From positions 1 through 38,589 of the forward strand of contig CAMMWP010000016.1 in NCBI GenBank assembly GCA_946500615.1: a stretch of DNA of 38,589 nucleotides. The letters run 5' to 3'. Position 1 is the stretch's first letter. Each line of letters begins with the position of its first letter. A program made the translations under genes and the position numbers. The notes under the pieces are model-generated. The model had not been told where the DNA came from. It saw nothing but the letters and a program-made list of their open reading frames with translations, and searched no databases. Source of the stretch: an uncultured Clostridium sp. (GTDB lineage: Bacteria > Bacillota > Clostridia > TANB77 > CAG-508). Shown in pieces: positions 22,414 through 30,116 of the stretch.

Positions 22414-22840
22414 TTATTTTTTTCTTCTTGTGATTTTATCATCATCACTTAAATATCCAATCAACAAACTTGAATTATCATCATGTTTTTTCATATTATT
22501 TTCTATTGCTTGTTCATTATAATTTGCATAACAATATTTACAATGATGAGGGCAAGTATTATATGCTCCGACATCTACCATTTGCACACAATCACACTTT
22601 TGTTCTTTTCTTGCTTTCCAATTTGGAAATTGTTTACCTGTTATTTTATAGGCAAGTTCATGTGATAAACATTCTCCTTTAATAAATCCATATTCAACTA
22701 AATTTATTTCTTCAAAACAAGTTTGTACTGTCATATTGTGTTCTTTTGCACTTTTACTAAAGTTTTCTCCAATTAGTTTATAATCATTTTCAGTAAGATC
22801 TCTTTGCTTTAATACATTTGCATTATTTCTAACACTTATC
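22414..22840 (-). pseudogene. DUF1848 protein, C-terminal remnant
   Basis: About 140 codons encode the C-terminal half of a DUF1848 radical SAM-like protein: AKEHNMTVQTCFEEINL, GFIKGECLS and the cysteine cluster VDVGAYNTCPHHCKYCYANY, ending in SLLIGYLSDDD. The family is about 300 aa, so the N-terminal half is missing. The frame stays open back to the stop of the gene at 22849. No usual start codon occurs in the extended part; an ATG exists only at 22734 inside the domain. It looks like a truncated copy joined behind the SPL-like gene. Confidence 0.72.
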
Positions 22841-22848
22841 CCCTCTCT

Positions 22849-23712
22849 TTATCGTTTTCTAATTTCTTCGTGGTAAAAGTAATTTACAACTATTGGTGGC
22901 TCATTGATTCCTCTTTTTAGTGAATCATCATTTCTTACATATTCAAGATTTTGTTCCTTACAAAATTCAGCAATTTCATTATTCAAATTTTCCCAATAAT
23001 CTCTATTTCCTCTGTTATATATTTCATCATATAAAGGATATAGTTTAGGGTACTTTTCTTTTATATACTTCAATATTCTAAACTTATAATCTCCTCTTAA
23101 ATTCAAATTCTCAAGCCATATAAGATTACAATAATCTTTTGTTTTTAATATGATACTTTTAATATCTGTTATACCAGGAAAAATTGGAGATATAAAACAA
23201 GTTGTCCTAACACTTGCTTCATGGAATTTCTTCATTGCTTCTATCTTTTTTTCAATAGATACTGAATGATCCATTTCTTTTCTAAATTCTTCATCTAATG
23301 TATTGATAGACCAAGACACTCTTGCTTCTGGATATGTTTTTATTAAATCTAAATCTCTTAATACTAGATCTGATTTTGTAGCGATACTAATTTTACAACC
23401 ACTTCCTTGCATTTCTTCAAGTAAAGCTCTTGTTCTTTTATATTTTTCTTCAAGTGGCATGTATGGATCAGTTACTGAACCAATAAACAAATCTTTTCCT
23501 GCATATTTTTTAGGATTCTTAATTTTTTCCCAATACTTAACATCTACAAATGTTCCCCATTGTTCTGGATGATTTGTAAACCTTTTCATAAATGAGGCAT
23601 AACAATATTTACACGAATGAGAGCAGCCAACATAAGGATTAACAGAATAATCTGATACTGGTAAATTCGATTTTGTTAGTATATTTTTTACATTTAATTC
23701 TTTTATAACCAT
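22849..23712 (-). CDS. SPL family radical SAM protein
   Basis: This 287-aa radical SAM protein has the CxxxCxxC motif at C30, C34 and C37 (CSHSCKYCYA) for the [4Fe-4S] cluster that splits S-adenosylmethionine. It continues with FIGSVTDPYMPLEEKY and GSGCKISIATKSD, typical of the spore photoproduct lyase-like/SplB group. The true repair lyase has an extra conserved cysteine that I cannot confirm, so the substrate is uncertain. The ribosome binding site is AAAGGAGAAGG. It stands directly before the DUF1848 remnant, in the same frame. Confidence 0.88.
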   Translation of the reverse strand: MVIKELNVKNILTKSNLPVSDYSVNPYVGCSHSCKYCYASFMKRFTNHPEQWGTFVDVKYWEKIKNPKKYAGKDLFIGSVTDPYMPLEEKYKRTRALLEEMQGSGCKISIATKSDLVLRDLDLIKTYPEARVSWSINTLDEEFRKEMDHSVSIEKKIEAMKKFHEASVRTTCFISPIFPGITDIKSIILKTKDYCNLIWLENLNLRGDYKFRILKYIKEKYPKLYPLYDEIYNRGNRDYWENLNNEIAEFCKEQNLEYVRNDDSLKRGINEPPIVVNYFYHEEIRKR

Positions 23713-23796
23713 TTTAAAATCTCGCCTTCTCCTTTCAAATATTCTTTATAACAACTGAATCACTAGCTTCTCTAGTTATTCTTCTTCGTAACTTAA

Positions 23797-23969
23797 TTAA
23801 CTTCCATTATCTGTTCCTTCCTCTAATTTATTTAATACTTCTGCAATGTCCTTTTGACATATTTTACTATTATCTTTAATTACTAATAATACTTGCAGTT
23901 GTGAAAATGTAATATCATATTTTTTTAATCTCTTATTTAAGTCATTTTCATATCTTATAATCTTTTTTT
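23797..23969 (-). pseudogene. MarR-family regulator remnant
   Basis: An open frame of about 57 codons reads NDLNKRLKKYDITFSQLQ, VLLVIKDNS, CQKDIAEVLNK and then an acidic tail. This resembles the winged-helix core of a MarR protein (ITxxQxxVLxxI...xQxxLAxxL), but there is no start codon and the recognition helix and wing are missing. It is most likely a decayed fragment. Confidence 0.45.
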
Positions 23970-24014
23970 ACAAGGTATTATTTAATTAAACTACTTAATT
24001 TGTTTCTCAAACTT

Positions 24015-26561
24015 TTAATCCATTTCGTTATCATCTTCAATCACAGCGGTATTAGAAGTAGTATTATTTATGTTTGTATTTACATTCGTATTTGTTGTGT
24101 TAGTTGAAACATTTGTATTTCCTATGTTATTAGCAGTATTATGGATGATTGAATTGGTTGTATTAGAATTTGTCGAGGTTGAATTATTTTTATCTACATC
24201 TGTTGTATTAGTTTTATTATTCTCTGTTATTGTATTTAATGTCGTATTTGTCGATGTATTTGTTTCTGGAATTTCATTTTCTAGACTTGGATCTAATGTT
24301 AAATCATCACTAAATACATTTTGATTAGTTTCTTCTTTTTGTTGATTTTGATTATGATTAGTTGTCACTTTGCCTCCAGAATGTTTTGTACACTTACTAG
24401 GTTTTGTCCCCCACAAAAAATATTCTTCATATGTATTTGTACAACCACTATTCGCAATTCCTCCAGAATCAGCACAAATAGTTTCTGTTTGTATCCAACT
24501 AGGTTTTTCAAATGCTGCATTCGTTAACCCCAAATGAATATTTCTCATCACATTTGCCCAAATGATTCCTGCTGGATTCTGCTTATTAAAATAAATTGTT
24601 TCATTTTGGTCATAACCAAACCATGTCGTTGCAGTATAGTATGGCGTAAACCCACATAACCATCTATCATAATTTTCATCTGTTGTTCCTGTTTTGGCTG
24701 CCACATCTATCCCTGCAATAGAGCAGTATGTAGCTGTTCCATGACTTCCTGTAACAGGTTGCGTCAATACTTCTTTTAAGACATAGGCCACTTGCTCTGA
24801 AAATACTCTATGAGATTCCGGTTTTGCTTCTGCAATTGTCTTTCCTAACGAATTTGTTATCTTTGTATAAAAAGTAGATTCTATATATACACCATCATTC
24901 GCAATTGTAGCATATGCACTAGCCATTTCTAAAGGTGTAATTCCCTTATCTAAGCCTCCTAGTGCTAAAGATAAACTCTTATCTTTTTCTGTTAGAGAAG
25001 TAATTCCCATATTTTTCAGATAGGAAATAGAGGTTTTAATTCCTATTTCTTGCATCATCTCAACAAATGGAATGTTTTGAGAAGATTCTACTGCCCTTCT
25101 TACTGTTACCTCCCCTAGATAACCATCATAATTAACAGGTCGATAATTTCCTTCAAAAGTTGTTTCTACATCTGCATAAATTGTTGCTCCTGTAAATTTT
25201 TTCTTATCAATTCCCGGAGCTAGTACAGCTAGTGGTTTAATAGAAGAACCCGTTTGTCTTGTACTTTGTGTTGCTCGATTAAATCCTCTTGCTATATTTT
25301 TTTCTCCCAAACCACCTACACAAGATACTACTTGACCAGTTTTATGGTCAATAATTACCATGGCTGCTTGTGCTGCATCTCCTCCTTCTCGAGAAGCAAT
25401 TTTATATTGACGTTTATCAAATTCTTTTTCTGTTTCTTTTTGAATATTTGAATTTTGTGTGCTATTGATTGTTAAACCACCTAAATATAAATAGTTTGTA
25501 GCAAATTCTTCTGTTATGTGTTTTTTGTCTGAAATATCACTAATTACTTCTGTGATTAAGGCATCTGTATGATAAGAATAAATCCCATTACCCACATCAA
25601 TTGTTCCTTGTTTAAAATCTAACCCATTATTTACCTCTGCTTCAGCTGTCTGATACGCATCTTGCGTAATATATTCTAATTCTAGCATTTTATCTAAGAC
25701 AGTTATTGTTCTTTTTTTAATTTTTTCTGTGTTATCTAGTTCACTATCAAATGGATTATATGAGTTTGGCGAATTGTTAATTCCTGCTAGAAAAGCACAT
25801 TCAGCTAAAGATAATTCTTGAACATTTTTGTTGAAATAATATTTGCTACCAGCTCCTACACCATATATATTTGGTCCAACATAGATGACATTTAAATACA
25901 TGTCTAATATTTCTTCTTTCGAAAAATAGCATTCTAGTAAATAAGCTTTCCACCATTCTTTTACTTTTCTAGTAATAGAACCACTATTATCTCCTGTTAA
26001 ATTTTTAACCAATTGTTGAGTAATTGTACTTCCTCCGAATGAAGATTTTCCTAAATGTATCACATAATTCAAAATTGCTGAACCTGTTCGCTTAATATCC
26101 ACACCATGATGTTTATAATATCGTTCATCTTCAATGGATACATAAGCATTTTTTAAACTTTCCGGCATAGTTTCATTTTCAACTTTTATTTTTTTTCTTT
26201 CACTACCAAGCTCTGCAATGATATTACCTTCTGTATCTACAACAACAGAATTTTTATTGACAAACATATCTGTTGTTATTTGCTTCCATTTGTAAGCAGA
26301 AGCTCCTAATATAATAGCTAAAGTAACTATAATCGTAGCCACTAGAATGATGATGATTTTTTTTCGTTTCTTTTTTCTCATGGCTTTTTTGAAATCAGCA
26401 TCATTTTCTTCATTCTTTTGTTTACGATGCTTATTTTTTTTATGTTTGTTTTTAAGTTTTTTCTTGTTTTCTTCTTCTATTAATTTTTCTCGTTCTTCTT
26501 TTTCTTTTTTCATTTTTCTCATGGCTCTAGGCATTTCATCTTCATCATTATTATTAAACAT
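24015..26561 (-). CDS. Class A penicillin-binding protein (PBP1a family)
   Basis: This 848-aa bifunctional cell-wall enzyme polymerises and cross-links peptidoglycan. A charged cytoplasmic N-terminus (EKEEREKLIEEENKKK) is followed by one transmembrane helix (~62-90). The glycosyltransferase 51 domain has EDERYYKHHGVD, GGSTITQQLVKN and YLNVIYVGPNIYGVG. The transpeptidase domain has QTGSSIKPLA (catalytic SSIK, near 437), ESSQNIP and KTGTT (near 625). The C-terminus is a Thr/Asn/Ser-rich tail of about 90 residues with repeated NTN/TNT units, perhaps a cell-wall-spanning or disordered linker. I chose the ATG at 26561, preceded by AAAGGAT; a longer frame adds 26 residues. It is divergent from the XerC/D-type gene. 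Confidence 0.93.
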   Translation of the reverse strand: MFNNNDEDEMPRAMRKMKKEKEEREKLIEEENKKKLKNKHKKNKHRKQKNEENDADFKKAMRKKKRKKIIIILVATIIVTLAIILGASAYKWKQITTDMFVNKNSVVVDTEGNIIAELGSERKKIKVENETMPESLKNAYVSIEDERYYKHHGVDIKRTGSAILNYVIHLGKSSFGGSTITQQLVKNLTGDNSGSITRKVKEWWKAYLLECYFSKEEILDMYLNVIYVGPNIYGVGAGSKYYFNKNVQELSLAECAFLAGINNSPNSYNPFDSELDNTEKIKKRTITVLDKMLELEYITQDAYQTAEAEVNNGLDFKQGTIDVGNGIYSYHTDALITEVISDISDKKHITEEFATNYLYLGGLTINSTQNSNIQKETEKEFDKRQYKIASREGGDAAQAAMVIIDHKTGQVVSCVGGLGEKNIARGFNRATQSTRQTGSSIKPLAVLAPGIDKKKFTGATIYADVETTFEGNYRPVNYDGYLGEVTVRRAVESSQNIPFVEMMQEIGIKTSISYLKNMGITSLTEKDKSLSLALGGLDKGITPLEMASAYATIANDGVYIESTFYTKITNSLGKTIAEAKPESHRVFSEQVAYVLKEVLTQPVTGSHGTATYCSIAGIDVAAKTGTTDENYDRWLCGFTPYYTATTWFGYDQNETIYFNKQNPAGIIWANVMRNIHLGLTNAAFEKPSWIQTETICADSGGIANSGCTNTYEEYFLWGTKPSKCTKHSGGKVTTNHNQNQQKEETNQNVFSDDLTLDPSLENEIPETNTSTNTTLNTITENNKTNTTDVDKNNSTSTNSNTTNSIIHNTANNIGNTNVSTNTTNTNVNTNINNTTSNTAVIEDDNEMD

Positions 26562-26715
26562 ATATTCACTATCCTTTATTATGAATTTCATCAATAGTAT
26601 ATCACAATACGTGAAAAAACAAAATGAAACTTTGCGCAAAACTTTCTTAATTTATATTTCTTTTTTATATTTATTGATATATAATAACATATATACCAAA
26701 GGAGCGTGAAAACAT

Positions 26716-27699
26716 ATGATAAAAAGGGAAGAAAATCCGGACTATATCAATTCTTTTTTAGATTATAGTGCTACTATTTTAAATAAATCACCTAATAGTA
26801 TCAAAGAATATAATTATGATTTAATGATGTTTTTTCGATTTATAAAAATGCATTTTCATATGGCAAATGAAACTGACTTTACCAAAATTGAAATTAACGA
26901 TATTCCTATTAGCATTGTTAAAAAGATTACATTAGAGGATATTCATGCATTTATTAGTTATTTGGCAATAGAATTAAAAAGCAAATCTGCTACAAGAGCT
27001 AGAAAAGTATCTACCATTAGAATTTTCTTTAAATATCTTTCACAAAAAGCTAACTTGATAGATGTCAATCCTGCACAAAACTTAGAAACACCAAAAGCAG
27101 ATAAGAGACTTCCTAAGTATTTAAATTTAGAAGAAAGCAAACGACTATTATCTGTTGTAGAAAATGAAGATAATCGAAATTACCAACGAGATTATGCCAT
27201 TATCACATTATTTTTAAATTGTGGTCTTCGTTTATCTGAATTAGTTGGTATTGATATAAAAGACATTGATTTTAGTGAAGCTAAATTAAATGTAATTGGT
27301 AAAGGGAATAAAGAAAGAACCATTTACTTAAACCAAGCTTGTCTAAAAGCAATTAGTGAGTATTTGCAAGTAAGGCCTAAAGAAGGTGTTAAAGTTGACA
27401 AATTAAATTCTCATAAAGCTCTATTTCTTAGCGAACGACGTGAAAGAATTAGTAAACGAACGGTTCAATATGTTGTAAATAAAGAACTACAAGCGGCAGG
27501 ACTTGATACAAATAAATATTCTGTACATAAGTTAAGGCATACTGCTGCTACTTTGATGTATCAATATGGAAATGTGGATATCAGAGCTTTACAGGTACTT
27601 TTAGGACATGAAAGTATTTCTACTACAGAAATTTATACGCATGTAGATAATATGCAAGTTAGAAACGCTGTCGAAAGTAATCCTTTAGCAAAATTATGA
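26716..27699 (+). CDS. Tyrosine recombinase, XerC/D type
   Basis: This 327-aa tyrosine recombinase is probably the housekeeping Xer that resolves chromosome dimers. The N-terminal SAM-like (core-binding) domain covers residues ~10-115 with YLAIELKSKSATRARKVSTIRIFFKYL. The catalytic domain has LNCGLRLSELVGI (Arg ~171), a lysine in VIGKGNKERTI, HKLRHTAATLMY (His/Arg ~271-275), and LGHESISTTEIYTHV with the tyrosine nucleophile ~305. An AAAGGAGCG ribosome binding site precedes the ATG. No dif site was identified. It is not inside an obvious mobile element and has its own terminator. Confidence 0.9.
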   Translation: MIKREENPDYINSFLDYSATILNKSPNSIKEYNYDLMMFFRFIKMHFHMANETDFTKIEINDIPISIVKKITLEDIHAFISYLAIELKSKSATRARKVSTIRIFFKYLSQKANLIDVNPAQNLETPKADKRLPKYLNLEESKRLLSVVENEDNRNYQRDYAIITLFLNCGLRLSELVGIDIKDIDFSEAKLNVIGKGNKERTIYLNQACLKAISEYLQVRPKEGVKVDKLNSHKALFLSERRERISKRTVQYVVNKELQAAGLDTNKYSVHKLRHTAATLMYQYGNVDIRALQVLLGHESISTTEIYTHVDNMQVRNAVESNPLAKL

Positions 27700-27802
27700 G
27701 CAAACATGTTATAAATATTTTTATCAATCTTCCTATAAGTCTATAATTTCATATAATTCCCCCCCAGTTATACTAGGGAATTACTGCTAAAGTTATTCAA
27801 AA

Positions 27803-27838
27803 AATAAACTTAGTCTTAATTTACTAAGTTTATTTTTT
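27803..27838. terminator. Bidirectional terminator between XerC/D-type gene and nnrD
   Basis: AATAAACTTAGT and ACTAAGTTTATT form a perfect 12-bp stem with an 8-nt loop. T-runs flank it on both strands, so it can end the plus-strand recombinase gene and the convergent minus-strand nnrD. Confidence 0.88.
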
Positions 27839-27840
27839 AC

Positions 27841-27880
27841 TGTATAGGAAATGCTAAAAAAGTCCTCTATTGTTCTAGAT
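27841..27880 (+). repeat. Dispersed palindromic repeat, internally deleted copy F
   Basis: TGTATAGGAAA is followed after a short gap by CTATTGTTC, the two outer parts of copy A with the palindromic core replaced by CTAAAAAAGTCCT. It overlaps the last codons and stop of the nnrD gene. Confidence 0.5.
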
Positions 27881-28766
27881 TTTCTGCATTTCGTATATTC
27901 TTAATAGCTACTGGAAACATTTCAATTGTATCTGATGCTTTCATACTAATATCTGTATATTTTTCTTGTGCTAATTCTCCTGCCATACCAGCTAGGTAAC
28001 TGCCTGCTGCTATAATTTGAGGAGTTGGTTTATGATATCCTAACATACCAACTAAAACGCCTGACAACACATCTCCACTTCCTGCTGTTGCCATTCCTGG
28101 ACAACCTCTTTTTATGAAATATGTGGTTATACCGTCTGTGACAATGGTTGTACTTCCCTTTAACAGTAAAATAACATGATATTTACTAGCAAATGCTTGT
28201 GCTATTTTTACAGGATTTTCTTCAATTATTTTGATAGGTATTTTTGATAATCTTTCAAATTCTTTTAGATGTGGTGTTAAGACAATTTTACATTTTGTAT
28301 TTTGTAAAATCTTTAAATCCATTTGAGATAAAATGTTTAATCCATCAGCATCAATAATACAAGGTATTTCTTTTGTTTGTAGTATATATTCTAAAATCTT
28401 TTCATAATCTTTACCTTTTCCCCATCCCATTCCAATTGCTATTGCTTTTAAATTTTCTAATGCTGTATCAATTTCTTTCGTATTAAATTTCATTTTTTGT
28501 TTTTCATCATCTTCCATAGGAAAAATCGTTTGTTCTAACAAATATGGTGTAATACCTACTTCTATACTTTTTGGAACAATTACTCGTACAACACCACAAC
28601 CTGCTCGCAATGCCGTAGAACTCATATTTGCTAGTTTAATGGCTCCTGTATATTCTAAACAACCTCCTATAATTCCTACATACCCATAGGTTCCTTTGTG
28701 ACTATTTTTTTCTCTTTCTTTAAATATTTCTTTTAATTCTTTATTGGTTAATTCTAAAGTTTCTAT
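27867..28766 (-). CDS. nnrD: ADP-dependent NAD(P)H-hydrate dehydratase (NAXD/NnrD)
   Basis: The protein repairs hydrated NAD(P)H. Family features are SHKGTYGYVGIIGGC (N-terminal, ATP/ADP side), GMGWGKGKDYEKI, IDADGLNIL, TPHLKEFERL, LLLKGSTTIV and the C-terminal CPGMATAGSGDVLSG with catalytic Asp. The coding frame with full homology extends to about 28766, giving 299 aa, a normal length for the stand-alone enzyme (YxkO of B. subtilis is 276). No ATG, GTG or TTG occurs in frame before the conserved N-terminus. The codon at 28766-28764 is ATA, 8 nt after AAAGGAAG, so either an ATA start or a recently lost ATG is implied. The first ATG would be at 28625, after the SHKGTYG region, and would remove part of the fold. 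Confidence 0.85.
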   Translation of the reverse strand: METLELTNKELKEIFKEREKNSHKGTYGYVGIIGGCLEYTGAIKLANMSSTALRAGCGVVRVIVPKSIEVGITPYLLEQTIFPMEDDEKQKMKFNTKEIDTALENLKAIAIGMGWGKGKDYEKILEYILQTKEIPCIIDADGLNILSQMDLKILQNTKCKIVLTPHLKEFERLSKIPIKIIEENPVKIAQAFASKYHVILLLKGSTTIVTDGITTYFIKRGCPGMATAGSGDVLSGVLVGMLGYHKPTPQIIAAGSYLAGMAGELAQEKYTDISMKASDTIEMFPVAIKNIRNAENLEQ

Positions 28767-28845
28767 ATGGATGACTTCCTTTCACTTTATATTTTAATTA
28801 TTATATATCATAAAATCAATATTTTAGCAATATAAAAAACTTATG

Positions 28846-29496
28846 CTAATTTTTATGAAAAACATCTAATAAAAACAATATATATGGGTTTTTTTCATTA
28901 AACCATGTTATATATTCTATCCCATCAATAGTCTCTAATTTTTTTTCTAATTTTTCTATATCTTTGATTTGTTTTACTTTTACAACATATGAAGCAGGAA
29001 AAATATTATTATCTCCTTCATATCCAGCTAATAAGTCATTATTTTCATTTAATGCTTTTTTCAAGTTTGCTAATTCATCCTCTTTAGAAATATATGCAAT
29101 TTCTGCATCTTTAGATTCATTTTTTATTATATTTTCAATATTTATCATTTGTTCTTGTGTAATATTGTCCTTTAAGAAAACTTCCATTGTTCTACAATTG
29201 TCATATGTATAAAGGAATATACATACATTAAAAATTACTACTAGTAATATAATGAGACTAATAACTGTTATAATGATTTTCTTTTTCTTTAATTTGTTAT
29301 TAATTTTTTTTAAATAATCAATTTCAATTTTATCATTACTATTTATTGCTCTTTCTTTTTTGATTTCTTCATATGCTTTTTGACATTCTATGCAATTTAT
29401 TAAATGCTTTTCAACTAATTCTTTTGAATACTTATTTAATGTTTCATCACAATATCCGAATAGTAAATCTTGAACAACTTCACATTCTTTTTTCAT
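28846..29496 (-). CDS. Anti-sigma factor with zinc finger and FtsX-like ectodomain
   Basis: This 216-aa bitopic protein has a cytoplasmic N-terminal anti-sigma zinc finger of the zf-HC2 type (C5, H31, C35, C38, i.e. the H-x3-C-x2-C pattern). One transmembrane helix follows (~70-97). The outside part is not the usual anti-sigma sensor: it resembles the extracellular domain of FtsX, with EVFLKDNITQEQ, a SKEDELANLKK segment ('sKeeAl.. l'), FPASYVVKVK (as in 'NPLPasfvVkv') and a final ...IDGIEYI strand. It follows the ECF sigma gene, overlapping its end by 17 nt, the normal sigma-anti-sigma coupling. It probably holds the sigma factor and responds to a division- or wall-related signal; that part is inference. 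Confidence 0.82.
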   Translation of the reverse strand: MKKECEVVQDLLFGYCDETLNKYSKELVEKHLINCIECQKAYEEIKKERAINSNDKIEIDYLKKINNKLKKKKIIITVISLIILLVVIFNVCIFLYTYDNCRTMEVFLKDNITQEQMINIENIIKNESKDAEIAYISKEDELANLKKALNENNDLLAGYEGDNNIFPASYVVKVKQIKDIEKLEKKLETIDGIEYITWFNEKNPYILFLLDVFHKN

Positions 29497-29980
29497 CTTT
29501 ACCCTCTCCTTTCATTTTTTGCTTTCCACGAAAAAAGGTAACTCTAGCCCAGTTAGCATTTTTTCCCAATATTTCCCCTATCTCTTCATATTCCAAATTA
29601 CCGAGGATTCGTAAATACATAACATTTTTAGTTTCTTCATTTAATGTTTGAATTTTCTTTAGCAAATTGATTTTTTCTTCTTTTTGTGTGACAATATCTT
29701 CTACTGTTTCTTCTATAAATACTGTATTTTCAAGCGTACTAATGGGAAATTCTTTTCTTTTTTTGCCTTTCCTATATTGATTAAACCAAATATATTTTGC
29801 AACTTGACATAGCCATGTAGATATTTTGCATTTGCCTTGAAATTTATTAATATTTTCTATAGCTACTAAAAATGTTTCTTGTACGATTTCTTCAGCTATT
29901 TCCTTTTTTCCTGTTAAGCAGAATATATATTTATATACAATTTCTGAATATTTACTATATATTTCTTCCATATTCTGCAT
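29480..29980 (-). CDS. ECF-type RNA polymerase sigma factor
   Basis: This 166-aa sigma-70 family ECF factor has region 2 from IYSKYSEIVYKYIFC to EEIVQETFLVAIENINKF and STWLCQVAKYIWFNQYRKGK. A linker follows, then region 4 with LNEETKNVMYLRILGNLEYEEIGEILGKNANWARVTFFRGKQKM. I chose the ATG at 29980, with AAAGGAGGA 7 nt upstream; a longer frame continues without homology. The anti-sigma gene overlaps its end. The DUF2207 gene upstream on the same strand is separated by a strong terminator. Confidence 0.9.
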   Translation of the reverse strand: MQNMEEIYSKYSEIVYKYIFCLTGKKEIAEEIVQETFLVAIENINKFQGKCKISTWLCQVAKYIWFNQYRKGKKRKEFPISTLENTVFIEETVEDIVTQKEEKINLLKKIQTLNEETKNVMYLRILGNLEYEEIGEILGKNANWARVTFFRGKQKMKGEGKDEKRM

Positions 29981-30074
29981 AACATTTCCTCCTTTCACTT
30001 TATTAGTGTGAAAAATCTTGTTTATGTTACAATTATTTTTAATTTTTTTACAATAGTAGTACGATAAAAATAAC

Positions 30075-30098
30075 AGACAATACATAAGCGTATTGTCT
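30075..30098 (-). terminator. Terminator after DUF2207 gene
   Basis: AGACAATAC and GTATTGTCT form a perfect 9-bp stem with a 6-nt loop, followed by GTTATTTTT on the minus strand. It is about 20 nt after the stop at 30117. Confidence 0.75.
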
Positions 30099-30116
30099 TA
30101 AATATTTTTATCCTTC

